A DNA stretch of 64,000 bases from Ewingella americana ATCC 33852 (GTDB lineage: Bacteria > Pseudomonadota > Gammaproteobacteria > Enterobacterales > Enterobacteriaceae), in assembly GCF_000735345.1 (NCBI RefSeq), contig NZ_JMPJ01000017.1:281218-345217 (forward strand), in the 5' to 3' direction. Shown one piece after another: positions 12,266-24,003 of the stretch (within the stretch, counting starts at the first letter, position 1; each line of letters opens with the position of its first letter). A program made the translations under genes and the position numbers. Under the pieces are notes generated by a model that was given only the letters and a program-made list of their open reading frames with translations, made no database searches and was not told the origin of the DNA.

Positions 12266-13105
12266 ATGTCTCAAGCGGCCCTGAATGCACGAGAGCGCGC
12301 GACAGCTGAAAACAAAGGCGGTCGTCGCAGTAATGGTGGGCAATTAGCAGGAATCATCTTCCTGCTGATGGTGCTAGGTACCGTTTTATGGAGCGCGTGG
12401 GCAGTTATTGGCTGGATGCAGGACGCAAACCGTTTGCCTCTGTCCCAGTTGGTGGTTACTGGCGAACGCCACTACACCACTAACGATGATATTCGTCAGG
12501 CGATTCTGGCCTTGGGTGCGCCAGGAACGTTCATGACGCAGGATGTGAACGTCATTCAGCAGCAGATTGAGCGTTTACCCTGGATAAAACAGGTCAGCGT
12601 ACGCAAGCAATGGCCGAATGAGTTGAAGATTCATCTGGTGGAGTATGTGCCGGTCGCACATTGGAATGATTTGCATATGGTCGATGCCGACGGCAAACCA
12701 TTCAGCATACCCGCCGAGCGAGTAGTCAAACAGAAGATGCCGTTGCTTTATGGTCCGGAAGGCAGCGAACAGGATGTTTTGCAAGGTTATCAATCGATGA
12801 GCCAGACGCTTTCAGCGGCCAAGTTCACCGTGAAATCTGTGGCAATGAGTGCTCGTCACTCTTGGCAAGTGACTCTGGATAGCGACATCCGGCTGGAGCT
12901 GGGAAGAGATGACCGTATGGGGCGTTTACAGCGTTTCATCGACCTTTATCCGAAGCTTCAGCAGCAGGCCGAAACCGATAAAAAACGCATCAGTTATGTC
13001 GATTTACGTTACGACACCGGTGCATCGGTCGGCTGGGCTCCAGAGTTTATCGATCAGCAAAACAGTAATCAGCAACAGAATCAGGCACAGGCTAAACAAC
13101 AATGA
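12266..13105 (+). CDS. ftsQ: Cell division protein FtsQ
   Basis: FtsQ is the bitopic scaffold of the FtsQLB complex. The 279-residue protein has a cytoplasmic N-terminus, one membrane helix at about residues 27-48, a POTRA domain ([21 protein letters not shown]) and a beta domain with VGWAPEFI near the end. The tail is rich in glutamine (about residues 264-279). Size is close to E. coli FtsQ (276). Its stop overlaps the ftsA start by four bases, as in other Enterobacterales. Confidence 0.94.
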   Translation: MSQAALNARERATAENKGGRRSNGGQLAGIIFLLMVLGTVLWSAWAVIGWMQDANRLPLSQLVVTGERHYTTNDDIRQAILALGAPGTFMTQDVNVIQQQIERLPWIKQVSVRKQWPNELKIHLVEYVPVAHWNDLHMVDADGKPFSIPAERVVKQKMPLLYGPEGSEQDVLQGYQSMSQTLSAAKFTVKSVAMSARHSWQVTLDSDIRLELGRDDRMGRLQRFIDLYPKLQQQAETDKKRISYVDLRYDTGASVGWAPEFIDQQNSNQQQNQAQAKQQ

Positions 13106-14358
13106 TCAAGTCGACGGACAGAAAACTGGTAGTTGGGCTGGAGATCGGTACGGCGAAAGTCGCCGCATTGGTAGGGGAAGTTCTGCCCGATGGCATGGTC
13201 AATATTATCGGTGTAGGAAGCTGCCCGTCACGCGGCATGGATAAAGGCGGCGTGAACGACCTGGAATCAGTGGTGAAATGCGTACAGCGCGCCATCGATC
13301 AGGCCGAATTAATGGCGGATTGCCAAATTTCTTCGGTTTACCTTGCTTTGTCTGGTAAACATATCAGTTGTCAGAATGAAATAGGGATGGTTCCTATTTC
13401 AGAAGAAGAAGTAACGCAGGAAGATGTAGAGAACGTGGTACATACCGCTAAGTCGGTCCGCGTTCGCGATGAGCATCGCGTGTTGCACGTGATCCCGCAA
13501 GAATATGCCATCGACTATCAGGAAGGGATTAAGAATCCGGTAGGGCTTTCAGGTGTGAGAATGCAAGCAAAAGTGCATTTAATAACCTGTCACAATGATA
13601 TGGCGAAGAATATTGTCAAAGCCGTCGAACGTTGTGGACTGAAAGTTGACCAACTGATCTTCGCCGGTCTGGCGGCAAGCTATGCCGTGTTGACCGAAGA
13701 TGAGCGTGAATTGGGCGTTTGCGTCGTGGATATCGGCGGTGGCACCATGGATATCGCGGTTTATACCGGCGGCGCGCTGCGTCATACTAAGGTTATTCCT
13801 TATGCGGGTAACGTGGTCACCAGCGATATCGCCTACGCCTTCGGTACACCACCGACTGACGCAGAAGCCATTAAAGTACGCCACGGATGCGCGTTGGGTT
13901 CAATTGTTGGCAAAGACGAAAATGTCGAAGTGCCAAGCGTAGGCGGACGCCCGCCACGTAGCTTGCAGCGCCAGACGCTGGCAGAAGTGATTGAACCGCG
14001 TTACACGGAATTGCTGAATTTAGTAAATGATGAAATTTTACAATTGCAGGAGCAATTACGTCAGCAAGGCGTAAAACATCATCTGGCCGCTGGCATAGTT
14101 CTTACAGGCGGTGCAGCACAAATTGATGGTCTGGCAGCCTGTGCGCAGCGGGTATTCCATACCCAGGTGCGTATCGGACAACCGCTGAACATCACCGGGC
14201 TGACAGATTATGCGCAGGAACCTTACTACTCAACGGCTGTAGGGCTACTGCACTACGGGAAAGAGTCTCACCTAAGTGGTGAGGCTGAAGTGGAAAAACG
14301 CGCCTCAGTGGGCAGCTGGTTCAAGAGAATCAGTAGCTGGTTGAGAAAAGAGTTTTAA
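13102..14358 (+). CDS. ftsA: Cell division actin-like protein FtsA
   Basis: FtsA is an actin-like ATPase that tethers FtsZ filaments to the inner membrane and recruits later division proteins. The 418-residue product has the actin-fold phosphate loops [19 protein letters not shown] and [18 protein letters not shown], and the adenosine motif [14 protein letters not shown]. The C-terminal amphipathic membrane-targeting helix is visible as [15 protein letters not shown]. The gene overlaps ftsQ and precedes ftsZ by 71 bases. Confidence 0.96.
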   Translation: MIKSTDRKLVVGLEIGTAKVAALVGEVLPDGMVNIIGVGSCPSRGMDKGGVNDLESVVKCVQRAIDQAELMADCQISSVYLALSGKHISCQNEIGMVPISEEEVTQEDVENVVHTAKSVRVRDEHRVLHVIPQEYAIDYQEGIKNPVGLSGVRMQAKVHLITCHNDMAKNIVKAVERCGLKVDQLIFAGLAASYAVLTEDERELGVCVVDIGGGTMDIAVYTGGALRHTKVIPYAGNVVTSDIAYAFGTPPTDAEAIKVRHGCALGSIVGKDENVEVPSVGGRPPRSLQRQTLAEVIEPRYTELLNLVNDEILQLQEQLRQQGVKHHLAAGIVLTGGAAQIDGLAACAQRVFHTQVRIGQPLNITGLTDYAQEPYYSTAVGLLHYGKESHLSGEAEVEKRASVGSWFKRISSWLRKEF

Positions 14359-14429
14359 TGTTTTAAAAACGGGATCATGCTGTTAGCAATTGCGATCTCG
14401 AAGCGACAGGCACAAAACGGAGAGAAACT

Positions 14430-15584
14430 ATGTTTGAACCTATGGAACTGACCAACGACGCGGTGATTAAAGTCATCGGCGTCGGCGGTGGCGGCGGTAA
14501 CGCCGTAGAACACATGGTGCGCGAGCGCATCGAAGGTGTTGAATTCTTTGCCGTTAACACCGACGCACAGGCGTTGCGTAAAACGGCTGTAGGCCAGACT
14601 ATCCAAATCGGTAGCGGTATTACCAAAGGTTTGGGTGCTGGTGCGAACCCAGAAGTGGGTCGTAACTCTGCTGAAGAAGACCGTGAAGCTTTGCGCGCTG
14701 CACTTGAAGGCGCGGATATGGTCTTCATCGCAGCGGGCATGGGCGGCGGTACCGGTACCGGTGCAGCGCCAGTCGTCGCTGAAGTAGCGAAAGATTTAGG
14801 TATTCTGACCGTTGCCGTCGTGACTAAGCCTTTCAACTTTGAAGGCAAGAAGCGTATGGCGTTTGCAGAGCAGGGTATCGCCGAGCTGTCCAAACACGTG
14901 GACTCCTTGATCACCATTCCTAACGACAAGCTGTTGAAAGTCTTGGGCCGTGGTATCTCCCTTTTGGATGCATTCGGTGCAGCCAACGACGTACTGAAAG
15001 GTGCGGTTCAGGGTATCGCCGAACTGATCACCCGTCCGGGTCTGATGAACGTCGACTTCGCTGACGTGCGTACCGTTATGTCCGAAATGGGTTATGCCAT
15101 GATGGGTTCTGGTGTGGCATGTGGCGAAGACCGTGCGGAAGAAGCTGCCGAAATGGCAATTTCCAGCCCACTGTTGGAAGACATCGACCTGTCCGGCGCT
15201 CGCGGCGTTCTGGTCAACATCACCGCTGGTTTCGACCTGCGCTTGGATGAGTTCGAAACCGTGGGTAACACTATCCGTGCTTTCGCTTCTGACAATGCGA
15301 CCGTGGTTATCGGTACGTCACTTGACCCAGAAATGAATGACGAATTGCGTGTCACCGTGGTGGCAACAGGTATTGGCATGGATAAGCGCCCAGAAATCAC
15401 TCTGGTCACTAACAAGCCAGCCAGCCAGCCGGTTATGGATCACCGTTATCAGCAGCACGGGCTGTCGCCTCTGCCGCAGGAAACTAAGCCAGCAGCGAAG
15501 GTGGTTAATGATCCGAACACGCAATCTAATAAAGAGCCCGACTATTTGGACATCCCAGCCTTCCTGCGTAAGCAGGCAGACTAG
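14430..15584 (+). CDS. ftsZ: Cell division tubulin-like GTPase FtsZ
   Basis: FtsZ polymerises into the cytokinetic ring. The 384-residue protein (383 in E. coli) has [15 protein letters not shown] at the N-terminus, the tubulin signature [20 protein letters not shown] and the T7 synergy-loop segment [16 protein letters not shown] glutamine- and proline-rich linker follows, ending in the conserved tail peptide [14 protein letters not shown] that binds FtsA and ZipA. GGAGAG at 14419-14424 is the likely ribosome-binding site. Confidence 0.98.
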   Translation: MFEPMELTNDAVIKVIGVGGGGGNAVEHMVRERIEGVEFFAVNTDAQALRKTAVGQTIQIGSGITKGLGAGANPEVGRNSAEEDREALRAALEGADMVFIAAGMGGGTGTGAAPVVAEVAKDLGILTVAVVTKPFNFEGKKRMAFAEQGIAELSKHVDSLITIPNDKLLKVLGRGISLLDAFGAANDVLKGAVQGIAELITRPGLMNVDFADVRTVMSEMGYAMMGSGVACGEDRAEEAAEMAISSPLLEDIDLSGARGVLVNITAGFDLRLDEFETVGNTIRAFASDNATVVIGTSLDPEMNDELRVTVVATGIGMDKRPEITLVTNKPASQPVMDHRYQQHGLSPLPQETKPAAKVVNDPNTQSNKEPDYLDIPAFLRKQAD

Positions 15585-15590
15585 TCCTAA

Positions 15591-15620
15591 TTGTAGGATC
15601 TCCGCTCTTTGTGCTAAACT
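15591..15620 (+). promoter_or_regulatory. Candidate promoter of lpxC
   Basis: TTGTAG at 15591-15596 and TAAACT at 15615-15620 are separated by 18 bases, in the ftsZ-lpxC gap. The block resembles the leader upstream of E. coli lpxC as I remember it. The -35 match is weak, so this is a tentative call. Confidence 0.4.
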
Positions 15621-15646
15621 GTCCCGCCGAGCTTGATGTATTATAG

Positions 15647-16600
<954 letters not shown>

Positions 16601-16612
16601 TCGGTACTGATA

Positions 16613-17137
16613 TTACTTATTACGACTGGTTGTTTTGGCACCCTCTCCGGCCAATTCAGCCAGTCGTTCTAATGCTTTTCTAAGTTTCTCTGGGCTTCTG
16701 CTCGCCAAACCTCGTAATTCCTCAGCACTTTGCGCACTCAGCTGTCTAAATGGTTTTTCCTCAGAATTCACCGAGCTTTCTTTCGCGCTAATCTGCGACG
16801 CATTTTCCATTTTCACCATTAACGATGGATTAATCCTGATGTCGATTGACGACAATGATGGTAGAATTTGCGCTCGAAGTGCAGAGAGTAATGCCGGTTG
16901 TTCATAGCGTAACCGCATCATCCAGCTAGCATTTGCTATCTCAAGCACTAATATACCTTGTCGATAATTACCGACACGGCACCATGGTCGCATGGGCGTG
17001 GGTAATAAACTCTTCACGGCGCGGTTTAGTTTTAATAACGCCGCTGCCCGCTGCTGAACAAGCCGCAACGGACTTTTATCCGCTGAAGACGCATCGTCAA
17101 ACAGAACATCTAATAATTGTGGGCGACTATCGCGCAT
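16613..17137 (-). CDS. DUF721/DciA-like protein
   Basis: This 174-residue protein fits the DUF721 family, whose best-known member DciA assists loading of the replicative helicase DnaB. The N-terminal half (about residues 20-95) has the expected KH-like pattern, with LVQQRAAALLKLNRAVKSLL, GILVLEIANASWMMRLRYEQ and PALLSALR. The rest is low-complexity and charged, with no catalytic motif. It lies between lpxC and secM on the opposite strand; only 26 bases separate its start from that of secM, so the two promoters must overlap each other's coding or leader sequences. As I recall, E. coli has no gene here and uses DnaC instead, so its presence beside core genes is notable. Helicase loading is inferred from the family only. 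Confidence 0.7.
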   Translation of the reverse strand: MRDSRPQLLDVLFDDASSADKSPLRLVQQRAAALLKLNRAVKSLLPTPMRPWCRVGNYRQGILVLEIANASWMMRLRYEQPALLSALRAQILPSLSSIDIRINPSLMVKMENASQISAKESSVNSEEKPFRQLSAQSAEELRGLASRSPEKLRKALERLAELAGEGAKTTSRNK

Positions 17138-17163
17138 GACTGGCTCCGGCGGATTGTAAACTT

Positions 17164-17688
17164 GTGATTGGCATTCTAAATCGTTGGCGACAATTTGGCA
17201 GAAGGTATTTTTGGCCGCATCTCCTATTGGGGATGGTCGCGGCTAGCCTCGGCGTGTCGACGAATCTATCACAAACGGAATTAGCCTCAGTCCCGAATGC
17301 ATCGTCCAGTGTAAACCGCCTTAACATCGGGAGTACAGGGCTGACGAATCTCGCCCTGCTTCAGGCGCATCGCCGCCCGGCGTTTGGGGTAGATTACTGG
17401 CAACAGCACGCGCTGCGCACGGTTATTCGCCATCTCTCTTTTGCTTTAGCGCCTCAGGTAGTTTATACCGTTACGCCTGAAGTGGTGGCTGATGAAGCCG
17501 AACCTCTGCATATTCAGCAGCTTGCACTGCTGGTCACGCTAAATTCTTTACTGACGCATGAGCCGAAACCTCCGGTTATTATTCGTCAGACCAAGCAACC
17601 CCTCATTCTTTCCACGCACCAGCATCAGCCCGGCTTGTGGCTGGCTCAGGTGCAAGGTATCCGCGCCGGTCCCACTTCTTTGAGTTAA
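17164..17688 (+). CDS. secM: Secretion monitor SecM
   Basis: SecM is an exported regulatory peptide whose translation stalls in the ribosome tunnel. Stalling opens the secA ribosome-binding site, so SecA synthesis follows secretion need. The product has 174 residues and starts at GTG 17164. The N-terminus ([23 protein letters not shown]) is a long signal sequence very like E. coli SecM. The C-terminal arrest motif is clear: W159, L160, then GIRAGP at 165-170. Two arrest positions differ from E. coli: the Phe five residues before the Trp is His154, and the Ile after the Trp is Leu160. Four residues follow the terminal arrest proline. Confidence 0.9.
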   Translation: MIGILNRWRQFGRRYFWPHLLLGMVAASLGVSTNLSQTELASVPNASSSVNRLNIGSTGLTNLALLQAHRRPAFGVDYWQQHALRTVIRHLSFALAPQVVYTVTPEVVADEAEPLHIQQLALLVTLNSLLTHEPKPPVIIRQTKQPLILSTHQHQPGLWLAQVQGIRAGPTSLS

Positions 17689-17784
17689 TTACTCTCTGAT
17701 TTCAGAAGTCTTATTTGCTATTTCTTTCAATAAATCAACAAAATAGTGGCTGCTATTGGCAGCTTCAAAGAGACATTAAGCATT

Positions 17785-20508
17785 ATGTTAATCAAATTAT
17801 TGACCAAAGTTTTTGGTAGCCGTAACGATCGTACTCTGCGCCGTATGCGCAAAGTTGTTGATCTCATCAACCGCATGGAACCTGAGATCCAGAAGCTGAC
17901 CGACGACCAGTTAAAAGCCAAGACGGATGAATTCCGCGCACGTTTAGCAAAAGGTGAAGTTCTGGAAAACCTCATTCCTGAGGCTTTCGCTGTAGTTCGT
18001 GAATCAAGTAAACGCGTCTTCGGTATGCGTCACTTCGACGTCCAGCTGTTGGGTGGTATGGTTCTGAACGAACGCTGCATCGCGGAAATGCGTACGGGTG
18101 AAGGTAAAACCTTGACCGCGACGCTGCCAGCTTACCTGAACGCCCTGAGCGGCAAAGGTGTTCACGTTGTTACCGTCAACGACTACTTGGCGCAGCGTGA
18201 CGCCGAAAACAACCGTGCACTGTTTGAATTCTTGGGCCTGACCATCGGCATCAACTTGCCAAACATGCCAGCACCGGCCAAGCGCGCTGCTTACGCCGCT
18301 GACATCACTTACGGCACAAACAACGAATACGGCTTTGACTACCTGCGCGACAACATGGCTTTCAGCCCTGAAGAGCGCGTTCAGCGTAAACTGCACTACG
18401 CACTGGTCGATGAGGTTGACTCAATCTTGATCGACGAAGCGCGTACTCCGCTGATCATCTCCGGCCCGGCCGAAGACAGCTCAGAAATGTACATCCGCGT
18501 GAACAAGCTGATCCCTCAGCTGATTCGTCAGGAAAAAGAAGACTCAGACAGCTTCCAAGGTGAAGGTCACTTCTCCGTGGATGAGAAAGCGCGTCAGGTT
18601 CACCTGACTGAACGCGGTCTGGTTCTGATTGAAGAAATGCTGATGGAAGCGGGCATCATGGACGACGGCGAGTCCCTGTACTCTCCATCTAACATCATGC
18701 TGATGCACCACGTGACCGCGGCACTGCGCGCCCACGTGCTGTTCACCCGTGACGTTGACTACATCGTTAAAGATGGCGAAGTTATCATCGTCGACGAACA
18801 CACTGGCCGTACCATGCAGGGTCGCCGTTGGTCTGATGGTCTGCATCAGGCAGTTGAAGCCAAAGAAGGCGTCGACATTCAAAACGAAAACCAGACGCTG
18901 GCTTCCATCACCTTCCAGAACTACTTCCGTCTGTACGAGAAGCTGGCGGGTATGACCGGTACTGCGGACACCGAAGCATTCGAATTTAGCTCTATCTACA
19001 AGCTCGACACCATCGTGGTGCCAACCAACCGCCCAATGGTGCGTAAAGATTTGCCGGATCTGGTCTACATGACTGAAATGGAAAAAATCGGCGCAATCAT
19101 TGAAGACATCCGTGAGCGTACTGCCAACGGCCAGCCGGTTCTGGTGGGTACTATCTCGATTGAGAAGTCAGAAGTGGTTTCTCGTGAGCTGGATAAAGCA
19201 GGCATCGCGCACAGCGTTCTGAACGCCAAATTCCACGCCAAAGAAGCAGATATCGTTGCTCAGGCGGGTCAGCCAAGCGCGGTTACCATCGCAACCAACA
19301 TGGCCGGTCGTGGTACCGACATCGTGTTGGGTGGTAGCTGGCAGGTTGAGATTGAAAATCTGGGCGAAGAAGTGACTGACGAGCAGAAAGCGCAGATCAA
19401 AGCAGCATGGCAAATTCGCCATGACGCGGTTCTGGCTTCTGGTGGTCTGCACATCATTGGTACAGAGCGTCATGAATCTCGCCGTATCGATAACCAGTTG
19501 CGTGGTCGTGCAGGTCGTCAGGGTGACGCAGGCTCATCTCGCTTCTACCTGTCGATGGAAGATGCCCTGATGCGTATCTTCGCCTCAGACCGCGTTTCTA
19601 ACATGATGCGTAAGCTGGGTATGAAGCCGGGCGAAGCCATTGAGCACCCTTGGGTGACCAAGGCGATTGCTAACGCACAGCGTAAAGTTGAAAGCCGTAA
19701 CTTTGATATTCGTAAGCAACTGCTTGAATATGATGATGTTGCCAGCGATCAGCGTCGTGCTATCTACAGCCAGCGTAACGAATTGCTGGACGTGTCAGAC
19801 GTGAGCGAAACCATTCGCAGCATCCGCGAAGACGTGTTCAAAAGCACCATCGACAGCTACATTCCACCTCAGTCTCTGGAAGAGATGTGGGATGTTGAAG
19901 GTCTGGAACAGCGCCTGAAAAACGATTTCGAGCTGGAAATGCCGATTGCAGAGTGGCTGGACAAAGAGCCAGAGCTGCATGAAGAGACCCTGCGCGAGCG
20001 TATTCTGGAAAACGCGATGGAGTCTTACGCGCGTAAAGAAGAAGTGGTTGGCGTTGAGATGATGCGTAACTTTGAGAAAGGCGTGATGTTGCAGACGCTG
20101 GACTCACTGTGGAAAGAGCACTTGGCGGCGATGGATTACCTGCGTCAAGGTATCCACTTACGTGGCTACGCGCAGAAAGATCCAAAGCAAGAGTACAAGC
20201 GCGAGTCCTTCGCTATGTTCGCCTCTATGCTGGAATCACTGAAATATGAAGTGGTTAGCGTTCTGAGCAAGGTTCAGGTTCGCATGCCAGAAGAAGTTGA
20301 AGCAATGGAAGAGCAGCGCCGCGAAGAAGCTGAGCGTCTGGCTCGCCAGCAGCACCTTAGCCATCAGGACCAGACTTCTTTAGAAATCGAAGAAGCCGAG
20401 CGTCTGGCATCTGGCTCTCAGGGCGACCGTAAAGTGGGCCGTAACGACCCATGCCCATGTGGTTCAGGTAAGAAATACAAACAGTGCCACGGCCGTTTAC
20501 AGAAGTAA
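17785..20508 (+). CDS. secA: Preprotein translocase ATPase SecA
   Basis: SecA drives proteins through SecYEG. From ATG 17785 ([11 protein letters not shown]) the product is 907 residues (901 in E. coli); an in-frame ATG at 17746 is not supported by the family. It has the first ATPase domain with [13 protein letters not shown] (about residues 102-114), the Walker B segment [14 protein letters not shown], and the second domain with [14 protein letters not shown] and [15 protein letters not shown]. It ends in the zinc-binding [15 protein letters not shown] that contacts SecB and ribosomes. The 96-base secM-secA gap should fold to hide the secA ribosome-binding site, but I did not fold it. Confidence 0.98.
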   Translation: MLIKLLTKVFGSRNDRTLRRMRKVVDLINRMEPEIQKLTDDQLKAKTDEFRARLAKGEVLENLIPEAFAVVRESSKRVFGMRHFDVQLLGGMVLNERCIAEMRTGEGKTLTATLPAYLNALSGKGVHVVTVNDYLAQRDAENNRALFEFLGLTIGINLPNMPAPAKRAAYAADITYGTNNEYGFDYLRDNMAFSPEERVQRKLHYALVDEVDSILIDEARTPLIISGPAEDSSEMYIRVNKLIPQLIRQEKEDSDSFQGEGHFSVDEKARQVHLTERGLVLIEEMLMEAGIMDDGESLYSPSNIMLMHHVTAALRAHVLFTRDVDYIVKDGEVIIVDEHTGRTMQGRRWSDGLHQAVEAKEGVDIQNENQTLASITFQNYFRLYEKLAGMTGTADTEAFEFSSIYKLDTIVVPTNRPMVRKDLPDLVYMTEMEKIGAIIEDIRERTANGQPVLVGTISIEKSEVVSRELDKAGIAHSVLNAKFHAKEADIVAQAGQPSAVTIATNMAGRGTDIVLGGSWQVEIENLGEEVTDEQKAQIKAAWQIRHDAVLASGGLHIIGTERHESRRIDNQLRGRAGRQGDAGSSRFYLSMEDALMRIFASDRVSNMMRKLGMKPGEAIEHPWVTKAIANAQRKVESRNFDIRKQLLEYDDVASDQRRAIYSQRNELLDVSDVSETIRSIREDVFKSTIDSYIPPQSLEEMWDVEGLEQRLKNDFELEMPIAEWLDKEPELHEETLRERILENAMESYARKEEVVGVEMMRNFEKGVMLQTLDSLWKEHLAAMDYLRQGIHLRGYAQKDPKQEYKRESFAMFASMLESLKYEVVSVLSKVQVRMPEEVEAMEEQRREEAERLARQQHLSHQDQTSLEIEEAERLASGSQGDRKVGRNDPCPCGSGKKYKQCHGRLQK

Positions 20509-20537
20509 TCTGTTAACCCCGTGAATCTATAAAGTCG

Positions 20538-20560
20538 AAGGGCGGTTAATCACCGCCCTT
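20538..20560 (+). terminator. secA terminator-like hairpin
   Basis: A nine-base-pair hairpin (AAGGGCGGT, loop TAATC, ACCGCCCTT) sits 30 bases after the secA stop. The following T-tract is short and interrupted, so termination may be partial. Confidence 0.65.
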
Positions 20561-20599
20561 TGCTTATTCTCAGCACCTAAGATGAATAAGGATGGAAAC

Positions 20600-21001
20600 A
20601 TGTCGCTGAAAAGAATCACTATTTCGGTGGGAATTATTCGTAACGCGCAGAAAGAGATCTTCATTACTCAGCGTGATGCTTCCTCACATATGGCTGGGTT
20701 CTGGGAGTTTCCGGGCGGTAAAGTCGAGCAGGGCGAAACGCCCGCGCAGGCGGTGATTCGCGAGTTGCAGGAAGAGGCGGGTATTGTGGCTGAAAAGCCG
20801 GTGCTGATTAAAAGCCTTGAGCATATCTTCCCGGATCGCGTGATTAACCTGCACTTCCACTTGGTTGAACAGTGGCAGGGCGAGCCGTACGGCAAAGAGG
20901 GGCAGCCAATGCGTTGGGTTCCGCAGGCCGAGCTTAAAGTGGAAGATTTCCCACCGGCCAATGAGTCGATTGTTAAAGCCTTAAATAACGGTGAGATTTA
21001 A
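20600..21001 (+). CDS. mutT: 8-oxo-dGTP diphosphatase MutT
   Basis: MutT removes 8-oxo-dGTP from the nucleotide pool, preventing A to C transversions. The Nudix box is complete: G40, E46, R54-E55-L56, E58-E59 and G61. Downstream, PPANESIVKAL near the end is MutT-like. ATG 20600 (MSLKRITISVG) is preferred because AAGGATGGA lies just upstream; the earlier in-frame ATG at 20582 would add six residues. The product has 133 residues against 129 in E. coli. It follows secA, as in E. coli. Confidence 0.93.
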   Translation: MSLKRITISVGIIRNAQKEIFITQRDASSHMAGFWEFPGGKVEQGETPAQAVIRELQEEAGIVAEKPVLIKSLEHIFPDRVINLHFHLVEQWQGEPYGKEGQPMRWVPQAELKVEDFPPANESIVKALNNGEI

Positions 21002-21020
21002 CACTCACTAAAGCAAAAAA

Positions 21021-21042
21021 GGAGCCTAAGGCTCCTTTTTTT
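21021..21042. terminator. Bidirectional terminator between mutT and yacG
   Basis: A GGAGCC-TAA-GGCTCC hairpin is flanked by six A on the left and seven T on the right, so it can end both mutT (+) and yacG (-) transcripts. Confidence 0.85.
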
Positions 21043-21059
21043 ATGACTGGCACGCCGGA

Positions 21060-21260
21060 TTAATGAATTTCCTCTTCGCTCCAGTCATCCAGATCATTGA
21101 TATCGCCTTTGCTTGGAATGCGCTTCTCTTCGTCAGCCCATTCGCCAAGGTCGATAAGCTGGCAGCGTTTGCAGCAGAAAGGTCGATAAGGGCTCTGTTC
21201 GCCCCAAACAACGGCTTTGCCGCAGGTCGGGCAGTTAACCTTGGTGATTTCAGGATCCAT
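21060..21260 (-). CDS. yacG: DNA gyrase inhibitor YacG
   Basis: YacG is a small zinc protein that binds GyrB and inhibits gyrase. The four zinc ligands are C10, C13, C29 and C33 (NCPTCGK and PFCCKRC), followed by [16 protein letters not shown] and an acidic tail. The start at 21260 gives 66 residues and has AGGAG five bases upstream; an ATG five codons earlier would give a longer form. It is the last gene of the coaE-zapD-yacG group. Confidence 0.93.
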   Translation of the reverse strand: MDPEITKVNCPTCGKAVVWGEQSPYRPFCCKRCQLIDLGEWADEEKRIPSKGDINDLDDWSEEEIH

Positions 21261-21268
21261 CTTTACTC

Positions 21269-22021
21269 CTAACAACAGGCAAGTTCAAAAGTCAGTCTGG
21301 CAGGCACTTGACCACGTTCGCTATCGAGTGGCAAGAACCGAATCGCGTAACGGGTTTTGTGACCAGACACTTGCGGATACAGCTGATTTTCCAGAGAGAT
21401 ACGCAATCTCAGCAGGTCTGCGCCTTCGGCATTCTCTTGGAAGAATCCGTTGAGGCTAATTTGGTTTTTGAATGCGCCAGATTGGCGAATCAAATCCAAC
21501 ACCTGAGTCAGCGCATTATTCAGCGGATTCAGGGTGTCGAGCCACTCGCGCACGTCGCTGTCACGGTGTGACTGCGGTAGATGTAGCCAGATATGCAGGG
21601 TCGGCAAATCAAAACTACAGCAGCCGCCCGGGATGCTCAGGCGCTGGCGAACCAGTGCCATCAGGCGGTCTTCGCGCAGCGCTTGGCCGATTCGCGGGGC
21701 TTTGAACAACACGGCTGCGTTTTGCTTCAGTTCGCTGCGCAGGGCATCTATGCGCGAAAGGTCCACGCCGGGAACATCTTGCCACTGCGATAACTTCTGC
21801 TGTTGGCGCTCTAGCTCTTTGAGTAAATCAGTCCTGACTTCTCCACGCTCCAGAACATCCAATAAATCAGACGCAGTGCGGAAAAAAAGTAACGCGGTAG
21901 AAATGGACGTGATTTGAGTATTGGCATGCATCTGCTGCAATAAAAACTCAATGCGCAGCCATGTCCGCATTTTTTCATTTAAAGGATGTTCAAAGAGAAC
22001 GGTAGTTACTACATCACTCAT
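21269..22021 (-). CDS. zapD: Cell division protein ZapD (YacF)
   Basis: ZapD binds the FtsZ C-terminal tail and bundles FtsZ filaments at the Z-ring. The 250-residue product contains [40 protein letters not shown] and RLTFELACC at the end, all close to E. coli ZapD (247). The start at 22021 ([14 protein letters not shown]) overlaps the end of coaE by eight bases. The open frame continues 38 codons upstream, inside coaE, without family support. Confidence 0.93.
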   Translation of the reverse strand: MSDVVTTVLFEHPLNEKMRTWLRIEFLLQQMHANTQITSISTALLFFRTASDLLDVLERGEVRTDLLKELERQQQKLSQWQDVPGVDLSRIDALRSELKQNAAVLFKAPRIGQALREDRLMALVRQRLSIPGGCCSFDLPTLHIWLHLPQSHRDSDVREWLDTLNPLNNALTQVLDLIRQSGAFKNQISLNGFFQENAEGADLLRLRISLENQLYPQVSGHKTRYAIRFLPLDSERGQVPARLTFELACC

Positions 22022-22643
22022 TCTTGTCAATATCCTGTCGGGTCGCTGAAGCCGCCAATTCCAGATAACGGCTATGTAATGAAGCAACACGCGGTTCGAG
22101 CGTCTCGGCACCACCGTTGTTATCAATAATGTCATCCGCGCAGTCCAGTCGCTGTTGGCGACTCGCTTGCGCAGACAGAATACTTTGAGCCTGCTGTAGG
22201 CTTATACCATCGCGCTGCATGGTTCTGGCTAGCTGCGTCTGTTCACTGACATCCACCACTAACACGCGATCCGCCACGCTATGCAATCCGTTCTCCACCA
22301 GCAAAGGCACCACCCACAAGACATAAGGCGTGGTTGCTGTGGCGAAAAGCTGTTTGGTTCGGGCATGAATCAAAGGGTGAAGAAGTTGATTAACCCACTG
22401 TTTTTCTTCTGGATTGCTGAAGATTTTTTGTCGCAATGCGCCGCGATTCAGTGAGCCATCATCATGAGCAATCTCTTTGCCAAAGTGATCAATTAAAGCC
22501 TGTAATGCCGGTTGGCCAGGTTCAACCACTTGGCGAGCAATGACGTCAGCATCAACGATACTCACGCCGTGGCGGGCGAAGCTGTCGGCGACCGTGCTTT
22601 TGCCGCTGCCGATACCTCCGGTCAATGCAACGATATAACTCAT
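22014..22643 (-). CDS. coaE: Dephospho-CoA kinase CoaE
   Basis: CoaE phosphorylates dephospho-CoA in the last step of coenzyme A synthesis. The 209-residue protein begins with the P-loop GGIGSGKS at residues 9-16 and has [13 protein letters not shown] and [20 protein letters not shown] further on. Size is close to E. coli CoaE (206). It is the first gene of a minus-strand group with zapD and yacG. In E. coli coaE sits next to hofC; here guaC, on the other strand, lies between them, as in E. coli. Confidence 0.95.
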   Translation of the reverse strand: MSYIVALTGGIGSGKSTVADSFARHGVSIVDADVIARQVVEPGQPALQALIDHFGKEIAHDDGSLNRGALRQKIFSNPEEKQWVNQLLHPLIHARTKQLFATATTPYVLWVVPLLVENGLHSVADRVLVVDVSEQTQLARTMQRDGISLQQAQSILSAQASRQQRLDCADDIIDNNGGAETLEPRVASLHSRYLELAASATRQDIDKNE

Positions 22644-22781
22644 GCGTTCACTCTAAAAAGACTGTTGGCTTAAATGATAAAGAGATTATGAGTAAGTGCA
22701 AGCCGGGCTGGTCTCGCTTTTGACTCGAGGTTTGGCTTAATTGCAGATTCAAAGTCTGTGATTAAAGTTGTGAAAGCAGTC

Positions 22782-22809
22782 TTGCCGTTATGGTTTTCCT
22801 GCGTATGAT
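22782..22809 (+). promoter_or_regulatory. Candidate guaC promoter
   Basis: TTGCCG at 22782-22787 and TATGAT at 22804-22809 are spaced by 16 bases. Downstream, CAAAC (22830-22834) and GTTTG (22841-22845) form a small inverted repeat that could be an operator or leader hairpin. No regulator can be named from the sequence. Confidence 0.45.
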
Positions 22810-22898
22810 AAAACCACTGGAAAGGGTGGCAAACAACCCCGTTTGTACCTTAGCGATCTGTCGCCACGATTTATCGCAACAAACCAGGACATGACCTC

Positions 22899-23942
22899 AT
22901 GCGTATTGAAGAAGATTTGAAGTTAGGTTTCAAAGACGTTTTAATCCGGCCAAAACGTTCTACCCTCAAAAGCCGTTCAGAAGTAGAGCTAGAGCGCACT
23001 TTCACCTTCAAACATCCCGGTTTCAGCTGGTCTGGCACCCCGATTATTGCGGCCAATATGGATACCGTGGGGACTTTCCGTATGGCGCAGGCTCTCGCTT
23101 CGTTTGACGTTCTCACCGCGGTTCACAAGCATTACAGCGTTGAGCAATGGAAAGCGTTTGTTGATGCCTCCAATGAATCTGTCTTGCGTCACGTGATGGT
23201 TTCCACCGGCACTTCAGAGTCTGATTTCACTAAGCTGAAGCAGATTTTGGCGCTTTCCCCGCTGCTTAAATTTGTGTGTCTTGATGTTGCCAACGGCTAT
23301 TCCGAGCATTTTGTCTCCTTCTTGCAGCGCGTGCGCGAAGCATGTCCGGACAAAGTAATTTGCGCCGGTAACGTCGTAACGGGCGAAATGGTTGAAGAGC
23401 TGATCCTCTCCGGCGCGGATATCGTCAAAGTGGGCATTGGACCCGGCTCCGTCTGCACCACTCGCGTAAAAACTGGCGTCGGCTACCCGCAACTGTCTGC
23501 CGTGATTGAATGCGCCGACGCAGCCCACGGCCTTGGCGGCCAAATCGTCAGCGATGGCGGATGTGCCGTTCCGGGCGATGTAGCCAAAGCCTTTGGCGGC
23601 GGCGCTGATTTTGTGATGCTTGGCGGTATGCTGGCAGCTCATGACGAGTGCGAAGGCACCGTGGTTGAGGAAGATGGCGAGAAGTTCATGCTGTTCTACG
23701 GCATGAGTTCAGAATCAGCCATGAAGCGCCACGTTGGCGGCGTTGCGGAATACCGCGCTGCCGAAGGCAAAACCGTTAAACTGCCTTTGCGCGGCCCGGT
23801 GGAAAATACCGTGCGCGACATCCTCGGCGGCTTGCGTTCTGCCTGCACCTATGTGGGGGCTGAGCGCTTGAAAGAGCTGACTAAACGCACCACTTTTATC
23901 CGCGTAGCTGAGCAAGAAAACCGTCTTTTCGGCTCTAAATAA
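22899..23942 (+). CDS. guaC: GMP reductase GuaC
   Basis: GuaC converts GMP to IMP and ammonia with NADPH, feeding guanine nucleotides back to the purine branch point. The 347-residue TIM-barrel protein has [20 protein letters not shown], the catalytic loop [20 protein letters not shown] with its cysteine near residue 186, and [19 protein letters not shown] for phosphate binding. Length equals E. coli GuaC. It is a single gene, convergent with hofC. Confidence 0.96.
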   Translation: MRIEEDLKLGFKDVLIRPKRSTLKSRSEVELERTFTFKHPGFSWSGTPIIAANMDTVGTFRMAQALASFDVLTAVHKHYSVEQWKAFVDASNESVLRHVMVSTGTSESDFTKLKQILALSPLLKFVCLDVANGYSEHFVSFLQRVREACPDKVICAGNVVTGEMVEELILSGADIVKVGIGPGSVCTTRVKTGVGYPQLSAVIECADAAHGLGGQIVSDGGCAVPGDVAKAFGGGADFVMLGGMLAAHDECEGTVVEEDGEKFMLFYGMSSESAMKRHVGGVAEYRAAEGKTVKLPLRGPVENTVRDILGGLRSACTYVGAERLKELTKRTTFIRVAEQENRLFGSK

Positions 23943-24003
23943 TACGCTTTTGCACGGCGGCTTTAGCCTGTTGCCGCCGTGTTCTTGCTTCACTCCTGCC
24001 GAA

